Assembly (NCBI GenBank): GCA_001798565.1
Contig: MGSR01000179.1
Coordinates: forward strand, 1 to 5,371
Source of the DNA: Deltaproteobacteria bacterium RIFCSPLOWO2_12_FULL_60_16
Lineage (GTDB): Bacteria; Desulfobacterota; Binatia; UBA9968
DNA length: 5,371 nucleotides
Direction of reading: 5' to 3'
Position 1 is the stretch's first letter; every line of letters starts with the position of its first letter. The notes below the pieces were generated by a model. That model saw only the letters and a list, made by a program, of their open reading frames with translations, made no database searches and was not told where the DNA came from. The translations under genes were made by a program, and so were the position numbers. Shown piece by piece: positions 1-5,371 of the stretch.

Positions 1-95
1 CACGAGGGGGACGCCTTCATCACCAACCATCCTTATCTGGGGGGAAGCCCCCATGCGCCGGACATGGCGGTGCTGACGCCGATCTTTTACCGGGG
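1..95 (+). repeat. Perfect direct repeat shared with hyuB copy 2, left copy
   Basis: These 95 bases are identical, including synonymous positions, to 2999-3093 in copy 2. After removing the 39-bp insertion, near-identity continues to about 185, with differences only at 96, 158 and 177. From 186 the two genes diverge to ordinary paralog levels. The repeat probably extends left beyond the window. The pattern looks like a gene-conversion tract, or an assembly join. Confidence 0.85.
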
Positions 96-1533
96 CGACC
101 GGTTCGACCATGCTCACCGCCCTGAGTCCACCGAAGGGTGGGTCGGCTTTGCCGCCACCATGGCGCACAAGAGCGACATCGGCGGGCCGGTGCCCGGGAG
201 CTGCTGGAGCCAGGCCCGGGAGATCTTCCAGGAAGGTCTTCATTTACCGCCGCTAAAGTATGCCAGCGGCTTCGAGCCGAGCCGCGACATCGAGGCGATC
301 ATCGGCGCCAACAGCCGCACGCCGGAATTGGTCGTCGGCGACATGCGCGGCCAGGTGGGAGCCGCGCGCCTGGGCGAGAAGCGCTTCCAGGAGATGATGG
401 ACAGATACGGGAAGGAGACTGTGCTCGCCTGTTACTCCCAGCTCTTCGATTTGACCGAGGCCAAGGCGCGCGCCGAAATCGCTTCCTGGCCGGACGGTAC
501 AGGCGCCGGGGAGCGGTTCGTCGACAGCGACGGCATCGATCTCGACAAGCCGGTCCGCATCCATGTCGGAATTGAAAAGACTGGAGATCGTTTGCTCTTC
601 GACTTTACCGGCTGCGCCGGCCAGACCAAGGGACCGGCCAATATCCGCCCCACGGTGGTGCGCGCCGCCTGCTCTTACTGCCTCACCGCGCTGGTCGATC
701 CCGCGCTCGCCATCAACCACGGCCTGGCGCGCATCATCGAGATCAAGGTAAGAGAAGGGAGCGTGGTCCATCCCTTCTTTCCCGCCCCGGTCAACACCTA
801 CAACCCCACGGTCCACGCGCTGGTAGAGGCGCTCTTCGAGGCCTTGAGCCAGTTGACGCCCCACAAGAAGGTGGCCGACGGCTGCAGCAGCCGCTCGATC
901 ATCGTCGGCGGGCGCAGCAACAAGACCGGCAAGAGTTACGTGCAGTACGAGATCTTCGGCGGCGGCTCCGGCGGGCGCAGCGGAAAGGACGGCGTCTCCG
1001 GCACCAACGTCAACCAGTCCAACGCCAGGATCGCGCCTGTGGAGATCATCGAATCGGAATTCTCGACCCGGCTCAACCGCTTCGAGCTGATCCCGGACTC
1101 CGGCGGAGCGGGCAAATTCCGCGGCGGATTGGGCTTCGTGCGCGAATACCTGATCCTCGATAACGACGCGCGCTTCTCGCTCCGTTCCACCAAACACTCG
1201 GTGGCGCCCAAGGGCCTCGAGGGCGGGCTTGAGGGAAAAACCGGCAGGTGCGCGCTCAACCCCAACACGGAAAAAGAAAAAGTGCTCCCCTCGCGCTACT
1301 CCGATCTCACGCTTCATCCGGGCGATGTGGTCCGCCTGGAGACCCCGGGGGGGGGCGGCCTGGGCGATCCTTTGAACCGAGATCCCGAGCGGGTGCTGAG
1401 CGACGTTCAAAACGGCTATGTCTCAACGGATAGGGCCAGAGCGTTCTACGGCGTCGTGATCGAGAGTAGCGACGGGAATTTCCGCGTTGACGACCCCCTC
1501 ACCCGCAAGGCGAGAGAAAAACATGCCCAATAA
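1..1533 (+). CDS. Hydantoinase B/oxoprolinase family protein, copy 1 (5' partial)
   Basis: This is the B-type subunit of the hydantoinase/oxoprolinase/acetone carboxylase superfamily. Members usually work with an ATP-using HyuA-type subunit on cyclic amides or ketones; the substrate here is unknown. The reading frame is open from base 1, and 510 residues are visible. Compared with copy 2, about 83 N-terminal residues lie outside the window. Family signatures in order are NHPYLGGSPHAPD, AHKSDIGG with PGS, PANIRP, NTYNPT, PVEIIESEF, DSGGAG with RGGLGFVREY, and the C-terminal PGGGGLGDPL. By recalled comparison with acetone carboxylase, His18, Asp21 and His56 of the visible part would be metal ligands. 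Thirteen extra residues (RFDHAHRPESTEG, visible residues 34-46) absent from copy 2 lie between Asp21 and His56. The stop overlaps the start of the next gene by 11 bp, suggesting an operon. Family assignment is firm; activity of this copy is uncertain because of the insertion. Confidence 0.93.
   Translation, partial: HEGDAFITNHPYLGGSPHAPDMAVLTPIFYRGDRFDHAHRPESTEGWVGFAATMAHKSDIGGPVPGSCWSQAREIFQEGLHLPPLKYASGFEPSRDIEAIIGANSRTPELVVGDMRGQVGAARLGEKRFQEMMDRYGKETVLACYSQLFDLTEAKARAEIASWPDGTGAGERFVDSDGIDLDKPVRIHVGIEKTGDRLLFDFTGCAGQTKGPANIRPTVVRAACSYCLTALVDPALAINHGLARIIEIKVREGSVVHPFFPAPVNTYNPTVHALVEALFEALSQLTPHKKVADGCSSRSIIVGGRSNKTGKSYVQYEIFGGGSGGRSGKDGVSGTNVNQSNARIAPVEIIESEFSTRLNRFELIPDSGGAGKFRGGLGFVREYLILDNDARFSLRSTKHSVAPKGLEGGLEGKTGRCALNPNTEKEKVLPSRYSDLTLHPGDVVRLETPGGGGLGDPLNRDPERVLSDVQNGYVSTDRARAFYGVVIESSDGNFRVDDPLTRKAREKHAQ
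100..138 (+). repeat. 39-bp palindromic REP-like insertion inside hyuB copy 1
   Basis: Aligning the two hyuB copies leaves exactly 39 unmatched bases here, between the codons for RGD and WVGFA. The segment has nested inverted arms: TTCG (103-106) pairs with CGAA (132-135), and CTCA (113-116) pairs with TGAG (123-126) around the six-base loop CCGCCC. It is a multiple of three with no stop, so it adds RFDHAHRPESTEG in frame. The TTCGAC, GCTCACCGCCCTGAG and CGAAGGG pieces resemble short dispersed palindromic repeats I recall from environmental bacterial genomes. No search was run. No transposase or target-site duplication is visible. Confidence 0.65.
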
Positions 1534-2410
1534 ACTCTGCTACGGCCAGGTGCAGCGCAGCGCCATGAACTGGCCCATCTTTGTGGCCGATGAGTTGGGC
1601 TTCTTTCGGGAGGAAGAGCTGGCAGCCGAGTCCAGAGTCTTTGCCTCTCCCCTGGAGCCTGTCACAGCATTGGCAGCCGGATCCCTGGATCTTCTCAACG
1701 TTATCCCCGACGTCGCGCTTCTTGAAATGGTGCAAGGGGCGCCCCTGGCGATCATTGCCAATACCAACAGCCGCGCTCAATACTGCTTGATGGTGCAATC
1801 CGAAATCAAAACTTTCAACGACCTCCAAGGCAAAAAGATCGGCGTCAATGACGGGCGGTCGGCCGAGGGCCTGATCCTAAAAAGGCTGTTGCGCCTCAAT
1901 GGCCTCAAGCCCGACTCTTATGATCTGGCGGCAACCGGGGCGCCGCTGGACCGGTGTAAAACGCTTAGAGAGGGCGTTGTGGCGGCAACGATGGTGACCC
2001 AACCGTTTAACTTTCTCCTCGAAGAAGAGGGATTCAGGAATCTGGCATCCTCCGTGGACATCGTCCCCGATTATCCCTTCACGGTCTGCGTGGTGCGGCG
2101 CGCAGAGACTTTCAACGACCCGATCCTGTCGTTTCTAAAAGCCGTGTGGCGGAGCTGGCAATGGCTCTCGGACCATAGAAACCGGGAGCGAGCCATTCCG
2201 ACCTTGACACAGTGGACGGGAACTACCGAAAAACCGGCAGAGGCGACCTATGATCTCTATCTCCAGCCGCCCGAGCCGCCGAGCCTGGCCCCGACCGAGG
2301 AGGGCGTGACAACGGTGCTCGAGTTACTTGCGGAAAGCGGCAGGATCCCTCGTCCAACGCCGCCGGCGCGGAAATTTATCGACCTGCGCTACTTTGAAAG
2401 GCTAGATTAA
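1523..2410 (+). CDS. NMT1/THI5-like (NitT/TauT family) periplasmic-binding-fold protein, no signal peptide
   Basis: This 295-residue protein has the type 2 periplasmic-binding fold of the SsuA/TauA/NMT1-THI5 group, whose members capture small organic ligands for ABC importers. Recognisable segments are NWPIFVADELGFF (16-28), the LAAGSLDLL stretch (50-58), DLQGKKIGVNDGRSAEG (100-116) at the start of the second lobe, and the tail FIDLRYFERLD (285-295). The ATG at 1523 is chosen because the fold starts directly after it. A TTG at 1487 would only add twelve hydrophilic residues. It overlaps the hyuB stop by 11 bp, with a weak purine-rich stretch (AAGGCGAGAG, 1507-1516) ahead, so translational coupling is likely. 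No hydrophobic leader or lipobox is present, unlike exported binding proteins. It could be a cytosolic sensor, a PBP-fold enzyme, or a binding protein that lost its leader. The CCCFC motif of yeast THI5 is absent. No permease or ATPase gene is in the window. Confidence 0.85.
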   Translation: MPNKLCYGQVQRSAMNWPIFVADELGFFREEELAAESRVFASPLEPVTALAAGSLDLLNVIPDVALLEMVQGAPLAIIANTNSRAQYCLMVQSEIKTFNDLQGKKIGVNDGRSAEGLILKRLLRLNGLKPDSYDLAATGAPLDRCKTLREGVVAATMVTQPFNFLLEEEGFRNLASSVDIVPDYPFTVCVVRRAETFNDPILSFLKAVWRSWQWLSDHRNRERAIPTLTQWTGTTEKPAEATYDLYLQPPEPPSLAPTEEGVTTVLELLAESGRIPRPTPPARKFIDLRYFERLD

Positions 2411-2476
2411 AATGACTGGACGTCCCCTGCGCTGTCGCTCCAGTGTCCCCTTGTCGGGAAGAGTGGACGAGAGGGA

Positions 2477-2498
2477 GGCTTGCCCCTCAGCGGGAGCC
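2477..2498 (+). other. Hairpin downstream of the binding-protein gene, possible weak terminator
   Basis: GGCT (2477-2480) pairs with AGCC (2495-2498), and CCC (2483-2485) pairs with GGG (2492-2494), with a two-base bulge. It lies about 67 bases after the stop at 2410. No T-run follows, so Rho-independent termination is doubtful and the structure may be chance. Confidence 0.25.
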
Positions 2499-2594
2499 GA
2501 TGGGCCTCTGCCTTTCTGCCCCTGAGCGTTTAATTGTTAGGCTCATGCCTTCAAGGCGCTTCAGTGTCGGACGTCTCCCTTGCTTCGGGACAAA

Positions 2595-2640
2595 CCTCCC
2601 TCTCAGAGAAAAAGAGGGCCGAGTGGGGAGAGGCCGAGGG
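2595..2640. repeat. Decayed GC-rich inverted repeat resembling a dispersed intergenic repeat
   Basis: CCCTCT (2598-2603) pairs with AGAGGG (2613-2618) around a nine-base loop, followed by GAGTGGGGAGAGGCCGAGGGG. The layout resembles the CCCTCTCCC...GGGAGAGGG-type dispersed repeats I recall from proteobacterial and metagenomic genomes, but with mutations. There is only one copy in this window, so repeat status is inference. Confidence 0.35.
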
Positions 2641-2749
2641 GAGCGCGAATGAGGGCGCGGACACAGGAGCGTGCAGGTTCGACTTAACCACTGGCCTATT
2701 GGCCGCGGCCGAAGGCGCGCTCCCCGAGGCCGAAATATCTTGGTAGTGT

Positions 2750-4486
2750 ATGACCTCTGTTGATCCGATCACTCTTCAAGTCATCCAGGCCCGCCTGGCC
2801 GGCATCGTCCAGGAGATGCAGAACTCGCTGTTCCGCACCGGCTTCTCCACCATCATCAGGGAGTCCCAGGACGCCAGCTGCGCCATCTTGAACTGTAACG
2901 GCGAGGTCGTCGCCCAGCACGTGGTGCTGCCGCTGCACATGGGCGCCTTTCCCGCCTGCGCCCAGGGAGTGCTTAAAACCTATTCGCCCTCCGAGATGCA
3001 CGAGGGGGACGCCTTCATCACCAACCATCCTTATCTGGGGGGAAGCCCCCATGCGCCGGACATGGCGGTGCTGACGCCGATCTTTTACCGGGGGGACTGG
3101 GTCGGCTTTGCCGCCAACATGGCGCACAAGAGCGATATCGGCGGCATCGTTCCCGGCAGCGGCTCAGGGCAGGCCCGGGAGATCTTTCAGGAGGGGCTCC
3201 ACCTGCCGCCGGTAAAGTACGCCGCGCGCCTGCATACAGTGAAAGAGATCGAGGCGCTCATCAGCGCCAACAGCCGCACGCCCGAGCTGGTGATCGGCGA
3301 TCTGCGCGGCCAGGTGGGATCGAACCGCCTGGGGGAGAGAAGGGTCGCCGAGCTCATGGAGCGCTACGGCAAAGAGACCGTGCTCGGCTCTACCGAGCAG
3401 CTCTCCGCCCATACCGAGAGTATTGTGCGCAAGGCCATCGCCTCCTGGCCGGATGGCACCGCCGAAGCGGAAGGCTTTATCGATCATGACGGCATCGATA
3501 TCGACAGCCCGATCCGCATCCACGTCGCCGTCGAAAAAAGAGCAGAAGAGATCCATTTTGACTTCAGCCGCTCCGGCGATCAGACCAGGGGGCCGGCCAA
3601 CATCCGCCCTCCTCTGGTGCGGGCCTGCTGCACCTACGCCGTCATCTGCCTGGTCGACCCCCATCTCCCCATCAACCAGGGGCTTGCCCGAATGATGAAG
3701 ACGACCTTTCGCGAGGGCAGCGTGCTCCATCCCCGCTTCCCGGCGGCGGTCAACACTTATATGCCCACCGCCCACGTGGTTGTCGAGGCAATTTTCCAGG
3801 CCCTGGGCCGTTTCGTTCCGGAGAAGAGGATCGCCGGCGGCTCCGGCAGCGCTGCCATGGTCCTGGGAGGGCAGGGAGCGGGCGGCAAACGAGGCTACGT
3901 TCACTATGAGATCTTTACCGGCGGGACGGGCGCCCGCTGGGGCAGGGACGGGGTATCGGCGACCGCCTTCCACCTGAGCAATTGCAAGACCGCCCCGGTC
4001 GAGATCATCGAGTCGGAATTTCCCACGCGCGTAGAGCGCTTCGAACTTTTACCCGACTCCGGCGGCGCGGGCTGCTGGCGCGGCGGCCTCGGTTTCGTCC
4101 GCGAGTACCGCCTCCTCCAGGACGAGGTCCGCTTCTCCCTGAGAACGGACAAGCACCGGATCGAGCCCTGGGGCGGCGAGGGAGGGAAAGAGGGCGGTAG
4201 AGGAAGCTGTATCGTCAATCCGGGCGCCAGGGAGGAAAAGAGACTCCCCTCGCGCTTCGGAGATTACGCCCTGAAGAAGGGGGAGTTGCTGCGTCTGGAG
4301 AGACCGGGGGGCGGCGGCATGGGCGATCCCCTAGAGCGGCCCGCGGAGTTGGTCCTGGAGGACGCGCGCCAGGGCTATATCTCGCTGGAGAGGGCGAAAC
4401 TGGCTTATGGAGTAGCCCTGGAGATGAAAAACGGCGAGCCCGTCCTGGACCAGGCCGGGACCCTGAGGCTCAGGCAAAAAAACTAA
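2750..4486 (+). CDS. Hydantoinase B/oxoprolinase family protein, copy 2 (complete)
   Basis: This is a full-length HyuB-type subunit of 578 residues, a usual length for the family. The N-terminus DPITLQVIQARL (5-16) matches the family start. An in-frame TAG at 2744-2746 rules out a longer form, so ATG 2750 is the first possible start. Signatures in order are NHPYLGGSPHAPD (92-104), AHKSDIGG (125-132) with PGSG, PANIRP (about 281-286), NTYMPT (about 334), PVEIIESEFPTR (about 416), DSGGAG with RGGLGFVREY, and PGGGGMGDPL (about 519). His101, Asp104 and His126 have the H-x2-D-x21-H spacing I recall for the Mn site of acetone carboxylase alpha subunits. No Shine-Dalgarno sequence is visible before the start, and the gene stands apart from any HyuA in the window. 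It is roughly 55-60% identical to copy 1 over the C-terminal half by eye. The substrate is not determinable; it may share a HyuA encoded elsewhere. Confidence 0.95.
   Translation: MTSVDPITLQVIQARLAGIVQEMQNSLFRTGFSTIIRESQDASCAILNCNGEVVAQHVVLPLHMGAFPACAQGVLKTYSPSEMHEGDAFITNHPYLGGSPHAPDMAVLTPIFYRGDWVGFAANMAHKSDIGGIVPGSGSGQAREIFQEGLHLPPVKYAARLHTVKEIEALISANSRTPELVIGDLRGQVGSNRLGERRVAELMERYGKETVLGSTEQLSAHTESIVRKAIASWPDGTAEAEGFIDHDGIDIDSPIRIHVAVEKRAEEIHFDFSRSGDQTRGPANIRPPLVRACCTYAVICLVDPHLPINQGLARMMKTTFREGSVLHPRFPAAVNTYMPTAHVVVEAIFQALGRFVPEKRIAGGSGSAAMVLGGQGAGGKRGYVHYEIFTGGTGARWGRDGVSATAFHLSNCKTAPVEIIESEFPTRVERFELLPDSGGAGCWRGGLGFVREYRLLQDEVRFSLRTDKHRIEPWGGEGGKEGGRGSCIVNPGAREEKRLPSRFGDYALKKGELLRLERPGGGGMGDPLERPAELVLEDARQGYISLERAKLAYGVALEMKNGEPVLDQAGTLRLRQKN
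2999..3093 (+). repeat. Perfect direct repeat shared with hyuB copy 1, right copy
   Basis: These bases are identical to 1-95. They encode copy 2 residues 84 onward, including the predicted metal-binding PHAPD segment. Near-identity continues without the 39-bp insertion to about 3144. Confidence 0.85.
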
Positions 4487-4524
4487 AAAAAAAGCTGGCA
4501 AAAGAAAAATACCTCTGGTATAAG
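4476..4524 (+). promoter_or_regulatory. Probable strong sigma70-type promoter of the SWIB gene
   Basis: The -10 box is TATAAG (4519-4524), preceded by TG and one base (4516-4518), an extended -10. A -35-like CTGGCA (4495-4500) stands 18 bases upstream. Directly upstream is an A-rich run (4476-4493, including nine A's at 4485-4493) resembling an UP element. It overlaps the end of hyuB copy 2. Predicted transcription starts near 4531, giving a leader of about 30 bases. Confidence 0.6.
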
Positions 4525-4549
4525 ATCGGGCTAGTAAATAAATCACTCC

Positions 4550-4558
4550 AAGGAGGAG
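4550..4558 (+). promoter_or_regulatory. Strong ribosome binding site of the SWIB gene
   Basis: AAGGAGGAG contains a full GGAGG core (4552-4556) five bases before ATG 4562. This is far better than any site ahead of the other + strand genes here, and it fixes the start codon. Confidence 0.85.
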
Positions 4559-4561
4559 ACA

Positions 4562-4828
4562 ATGGCCGCAAAAAAACGCAAGCCGAATGCTGCATTCATG
4601 AAACCCGTGCGTCCCGACGAGTCTCTCGCAGCAGTCGTCGGCAGCAGTCCTCTGCCCCGCACTCAGGTGACCAAGAAGCTCTGGACCTACATCAAGCGCA
4701 GGGGGCTCCAGGACAAGAAGAAGAGAATTATGATCAACGCCGACGATAAACTGAAGGTCGTCTTCGGCGGAAAAAAACAGGTCACGATGTTCGAGATGAC
4801 CAAGCTGGTCTCTCGGCACCTGAAGTAG
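4562..4828 (+). CDS. SWIB/MDM2 domain-containing protein
   Basis: This 88-residue protein has a lysine-rich N-terminus (AAKKRKPN, 2-9) followed by a SWIB domain at about 24-88. The typical core is visible: LPRTQVTKKLWTYIKRRGLQ (31-50), the basic KKKRIMINADDKL segment (52-64), and VTMFEMTKLVSRHL (74-87). SWIB domains are best known from eukaryotic SWI/SNF BAF60 subunits and are related to the p53-binding fold of MDM2. Small stand-alone versions occur in Chlamydiae and several environmental bacteria, where a nucleoid or topoisomerase-associated role has been proposed but is little tested. The basic tail fits DNA or RNA contact; that is inference. The gene has its own promoter, a strong ribosome site and a terminator, so it is probably monocistronic and well expressed. 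It is unlikely to be functionally tied to hyuB. Confidence 0.92.
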   Translation: MAAKKRKPNAAFMKPVRPDESLAAVVGSSPLPRTQVTKKLWTYIKRRGLQDKKKRIMINADDKLKVVFGGKKQVTMFEMTKLVSRHLK

Positions 4829-4858
4829 CCTTTTAGCTCGTTAAATCTTACCTAAGTA

Positions 4859-4900
4859 AGGCCAAGGTAAATGGTTCGCCGTTTGCCTTGGCCTATTTTT
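4859..4900 (+). terminator. Strong Rho-independent terminator after the SWIB gene
   Basis: AGGCCAAGGTAAATGG (4859-4874) pairs with CCGTTTGCCTTGGCCT (4879-4894) over 16 positions with two G-T wobbles, closed by a TTCG tetraloop (4875-4878). It is followed by a T-rich TATTTTT run (4894-4900). It starts about 30 bases after the SWIB stop. On the opposite strand the hairpin is followed only by TTACTT, so it may work weakly for the convergent purF too. Confidence 0.9.
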
Positions 4901-4932
4901 GCCCAGATATTCCCCCGAGACATCGCGGCTTC

Positions 4933-5371
4933 CTAGCGCTGCGCCTGCACCGCATCGAAGAGGTGAAGCTGGCGGGTGTGTCCCTCGTCGTCGAAGTGCA
5001 CCGGGTAGGTGCCGCTGAAGCAGGCGTCGCAAAAGCCCTCGGTCCGACCGTCAAGAAAGCCGTACATGCCCTCGCGGCTGAGATAGCCGAGGCTGTCCGC
5101 TTCTATGAACTTACGTATCTCCTCCACCGGACTGGAGGAGGCGATCAGCTCCGAGCGGGTGGGCGTGTCGATCCCGTAGTAGCAAGGGCCCGTTGTCGGC
5201 GGGGAACTGATGCGCATGTGAACTTCCTTTGCCCCCGCGTCACGCAGCATGCGCACGATCTTCCGGCTGGTGGTGCCCCGGACAATCGAGTCATCCACCA
5301 CCACCACTCTTTTCCCTTTCAGCCCCGCGCTCTGGGCATTGAGCTTGATCTTTACCCCGAAGTGCCGGATC
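4933..5371 (-). CDS. purF: Amidophosphoribosyltransferase, C-terminal part (5' partial)
   Basis: PurF makes 5-phosphoribosylamine from PRPP and glutamine, the first committed step of purine synthesis in the cytosol. The visible 145 residues are the end of the phosphoribosyltransferase domain. They start at [11 protein letters not shown], then carry the PRPP-binding motif [14 protein letters not shown] (22-35) and the ISSPP...[10 protein letters not shown] segment (54-71). Cys63 and the pair in [11 protein letters not shown] (Cys114, Cys117) match three of the four 4Fe-4S ligands of the Bacillus subtilis-type enzyme; the fourth would lie outside the window. The glutaminase domain and start are beyond the right edge. 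The frame stays open to the window end, so the gene is cut rather than broken. It is convergent with the SWIB gene, and the 104-bp gap holds the terminator. Confidence 0.96.
   Translation of the reverse strand, partial: IRHFGVKIKLNAQSAGLKGKRVVVVDDSIVRGTTSRKIVRMLRDAGAKEVHMRISSPPTTGPCYYGIDTPTRSELIASSSPVEEIRKFIEADSLGYLSREGMYGFLDGRTEGFCDACFSGTYPVHFDDEGHTRQLHLFDAVQAQR

Larger units (their letters stand above)
2411..2749. other. 339-bp intergenic region without a convincing gene
   Basis: This stretch separates the binding-protein gene from hyuB copy 2. Short open frames within it begin at TTG or similar codons without good ribosome sites, and their products resemble no family I know. It contains a weak hairpin (2477-2498), a repeat-like inverted segment (about 2595-2640) and the palindrome GGCCGCGGCC (2701-2710). 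I see no promoter with both boxes and no tRNA. It may be the remnant of a decayed gene or repeat cluster. Confidence 0.6.

Noticed and set aside
1..138. Mobile element or CRISPR-like array based on the repeated segments
   Set aside because: The direct repeat lies inside homologous coding sequence of two paralogs and there are only two copies. No spacer pattern, transposase or attachment site is present.
253..1410. Long open frame (385 codons) on the - strand opposite hyuB copy 1, and a similar one at 3164-3973 opposite copy 2
   Set aside because: Both lie wholly antisense to well-recognised hyuB coding sequence and their products look like GC-rich shadow translations. High G+C codon bias explains the missing stops.
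2671..2710. tRNA-like GCAGGTTCGA stretch followed by GGCC repeats
   Set aside because: The GTTCGA resembles a T-loop, but no matching T-stem, anticodon arm or acceptor stem can be folded around it.
2534..2746. Possible 70-residue small gene just before hyuB copy 2
   Set aside because: It needs a TTG start without a ribosome site, spans the repeat-like hairpin, and its product has no recognisable motif or hydrophobic segment.
4841..5032. Small - strand open frame spanning the terminator and the end of purF
   Set aside because: It overlaps the strong terminator hairpin and the conserved purF C-terminus in another frame, and its product has no recognisable features.

Overview
The window is about 60% or more G+C. 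It looks like chromosome from an uncultured soil or sediment bacterium of the broad Desulfobacterota / Binatota / Methylomirabilota / Rokubacteria kind. That placement is an inference from three things: hydantoinase-B paralogs beside a NitT/TauT-type binding protein, a stand-alone bacterial SWIB-domain gene, and an iron-sulfur-type PurF. No rRNA or tRNA marker is present to confirm it.

Layout: (1) positions 1-1533, + strand, carry the 3' part of a hydantoinase B/oxoprolinase family gene (hyuB copy 1), cut by the left edge. (2) 1523-2410, + strand, is a NMT1/THI5-like periplasmic-binding-fold protein whose start overlaps the hyuB stop; it has no visible signal peptide. (3) 2411-2749 is 339 bp without a convincing gene, holding short hairpins and what looks like a decayed dispersed repeat. 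(4) 2750-4486, + strand, is a complete second hyuB (copy 2). (5) 4562-4828, + strand, is a small SWIB/MDM2-domain protein with its own strong-looking promoter and ribosome binding site, followed by a strong intrinsic terminator. (6) 4933-5371, - strand, is the C-terminal part of purF, convergent with the SWIB gene and cut by the right edge.

The two hyuB copies and the binding protein probably belong to one accessory catabolic or transport locus for an amide-, hydantoin- or ketone-type substrate. The ATP-using HyuA partner is not in the window, and the substrate cannot be read from the sequence. SWIB and purF look like unrelated core or housekeeping neighbours.

The most striking structure is in hyuB copy 1. 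A 39-bp partly palindromic insertion (100-138) adds 13 residues in frame, between two predicted metal-ligand positions. It sits inside a tract (1-185) that is almost identical in DNA to copy 2, although the rest of the two genes has diverged strongly. This suggests gene conversion between the copies followed by insertion of a short REP-like repeat. I see no clear evidence of a wholly new defence or mobile system.
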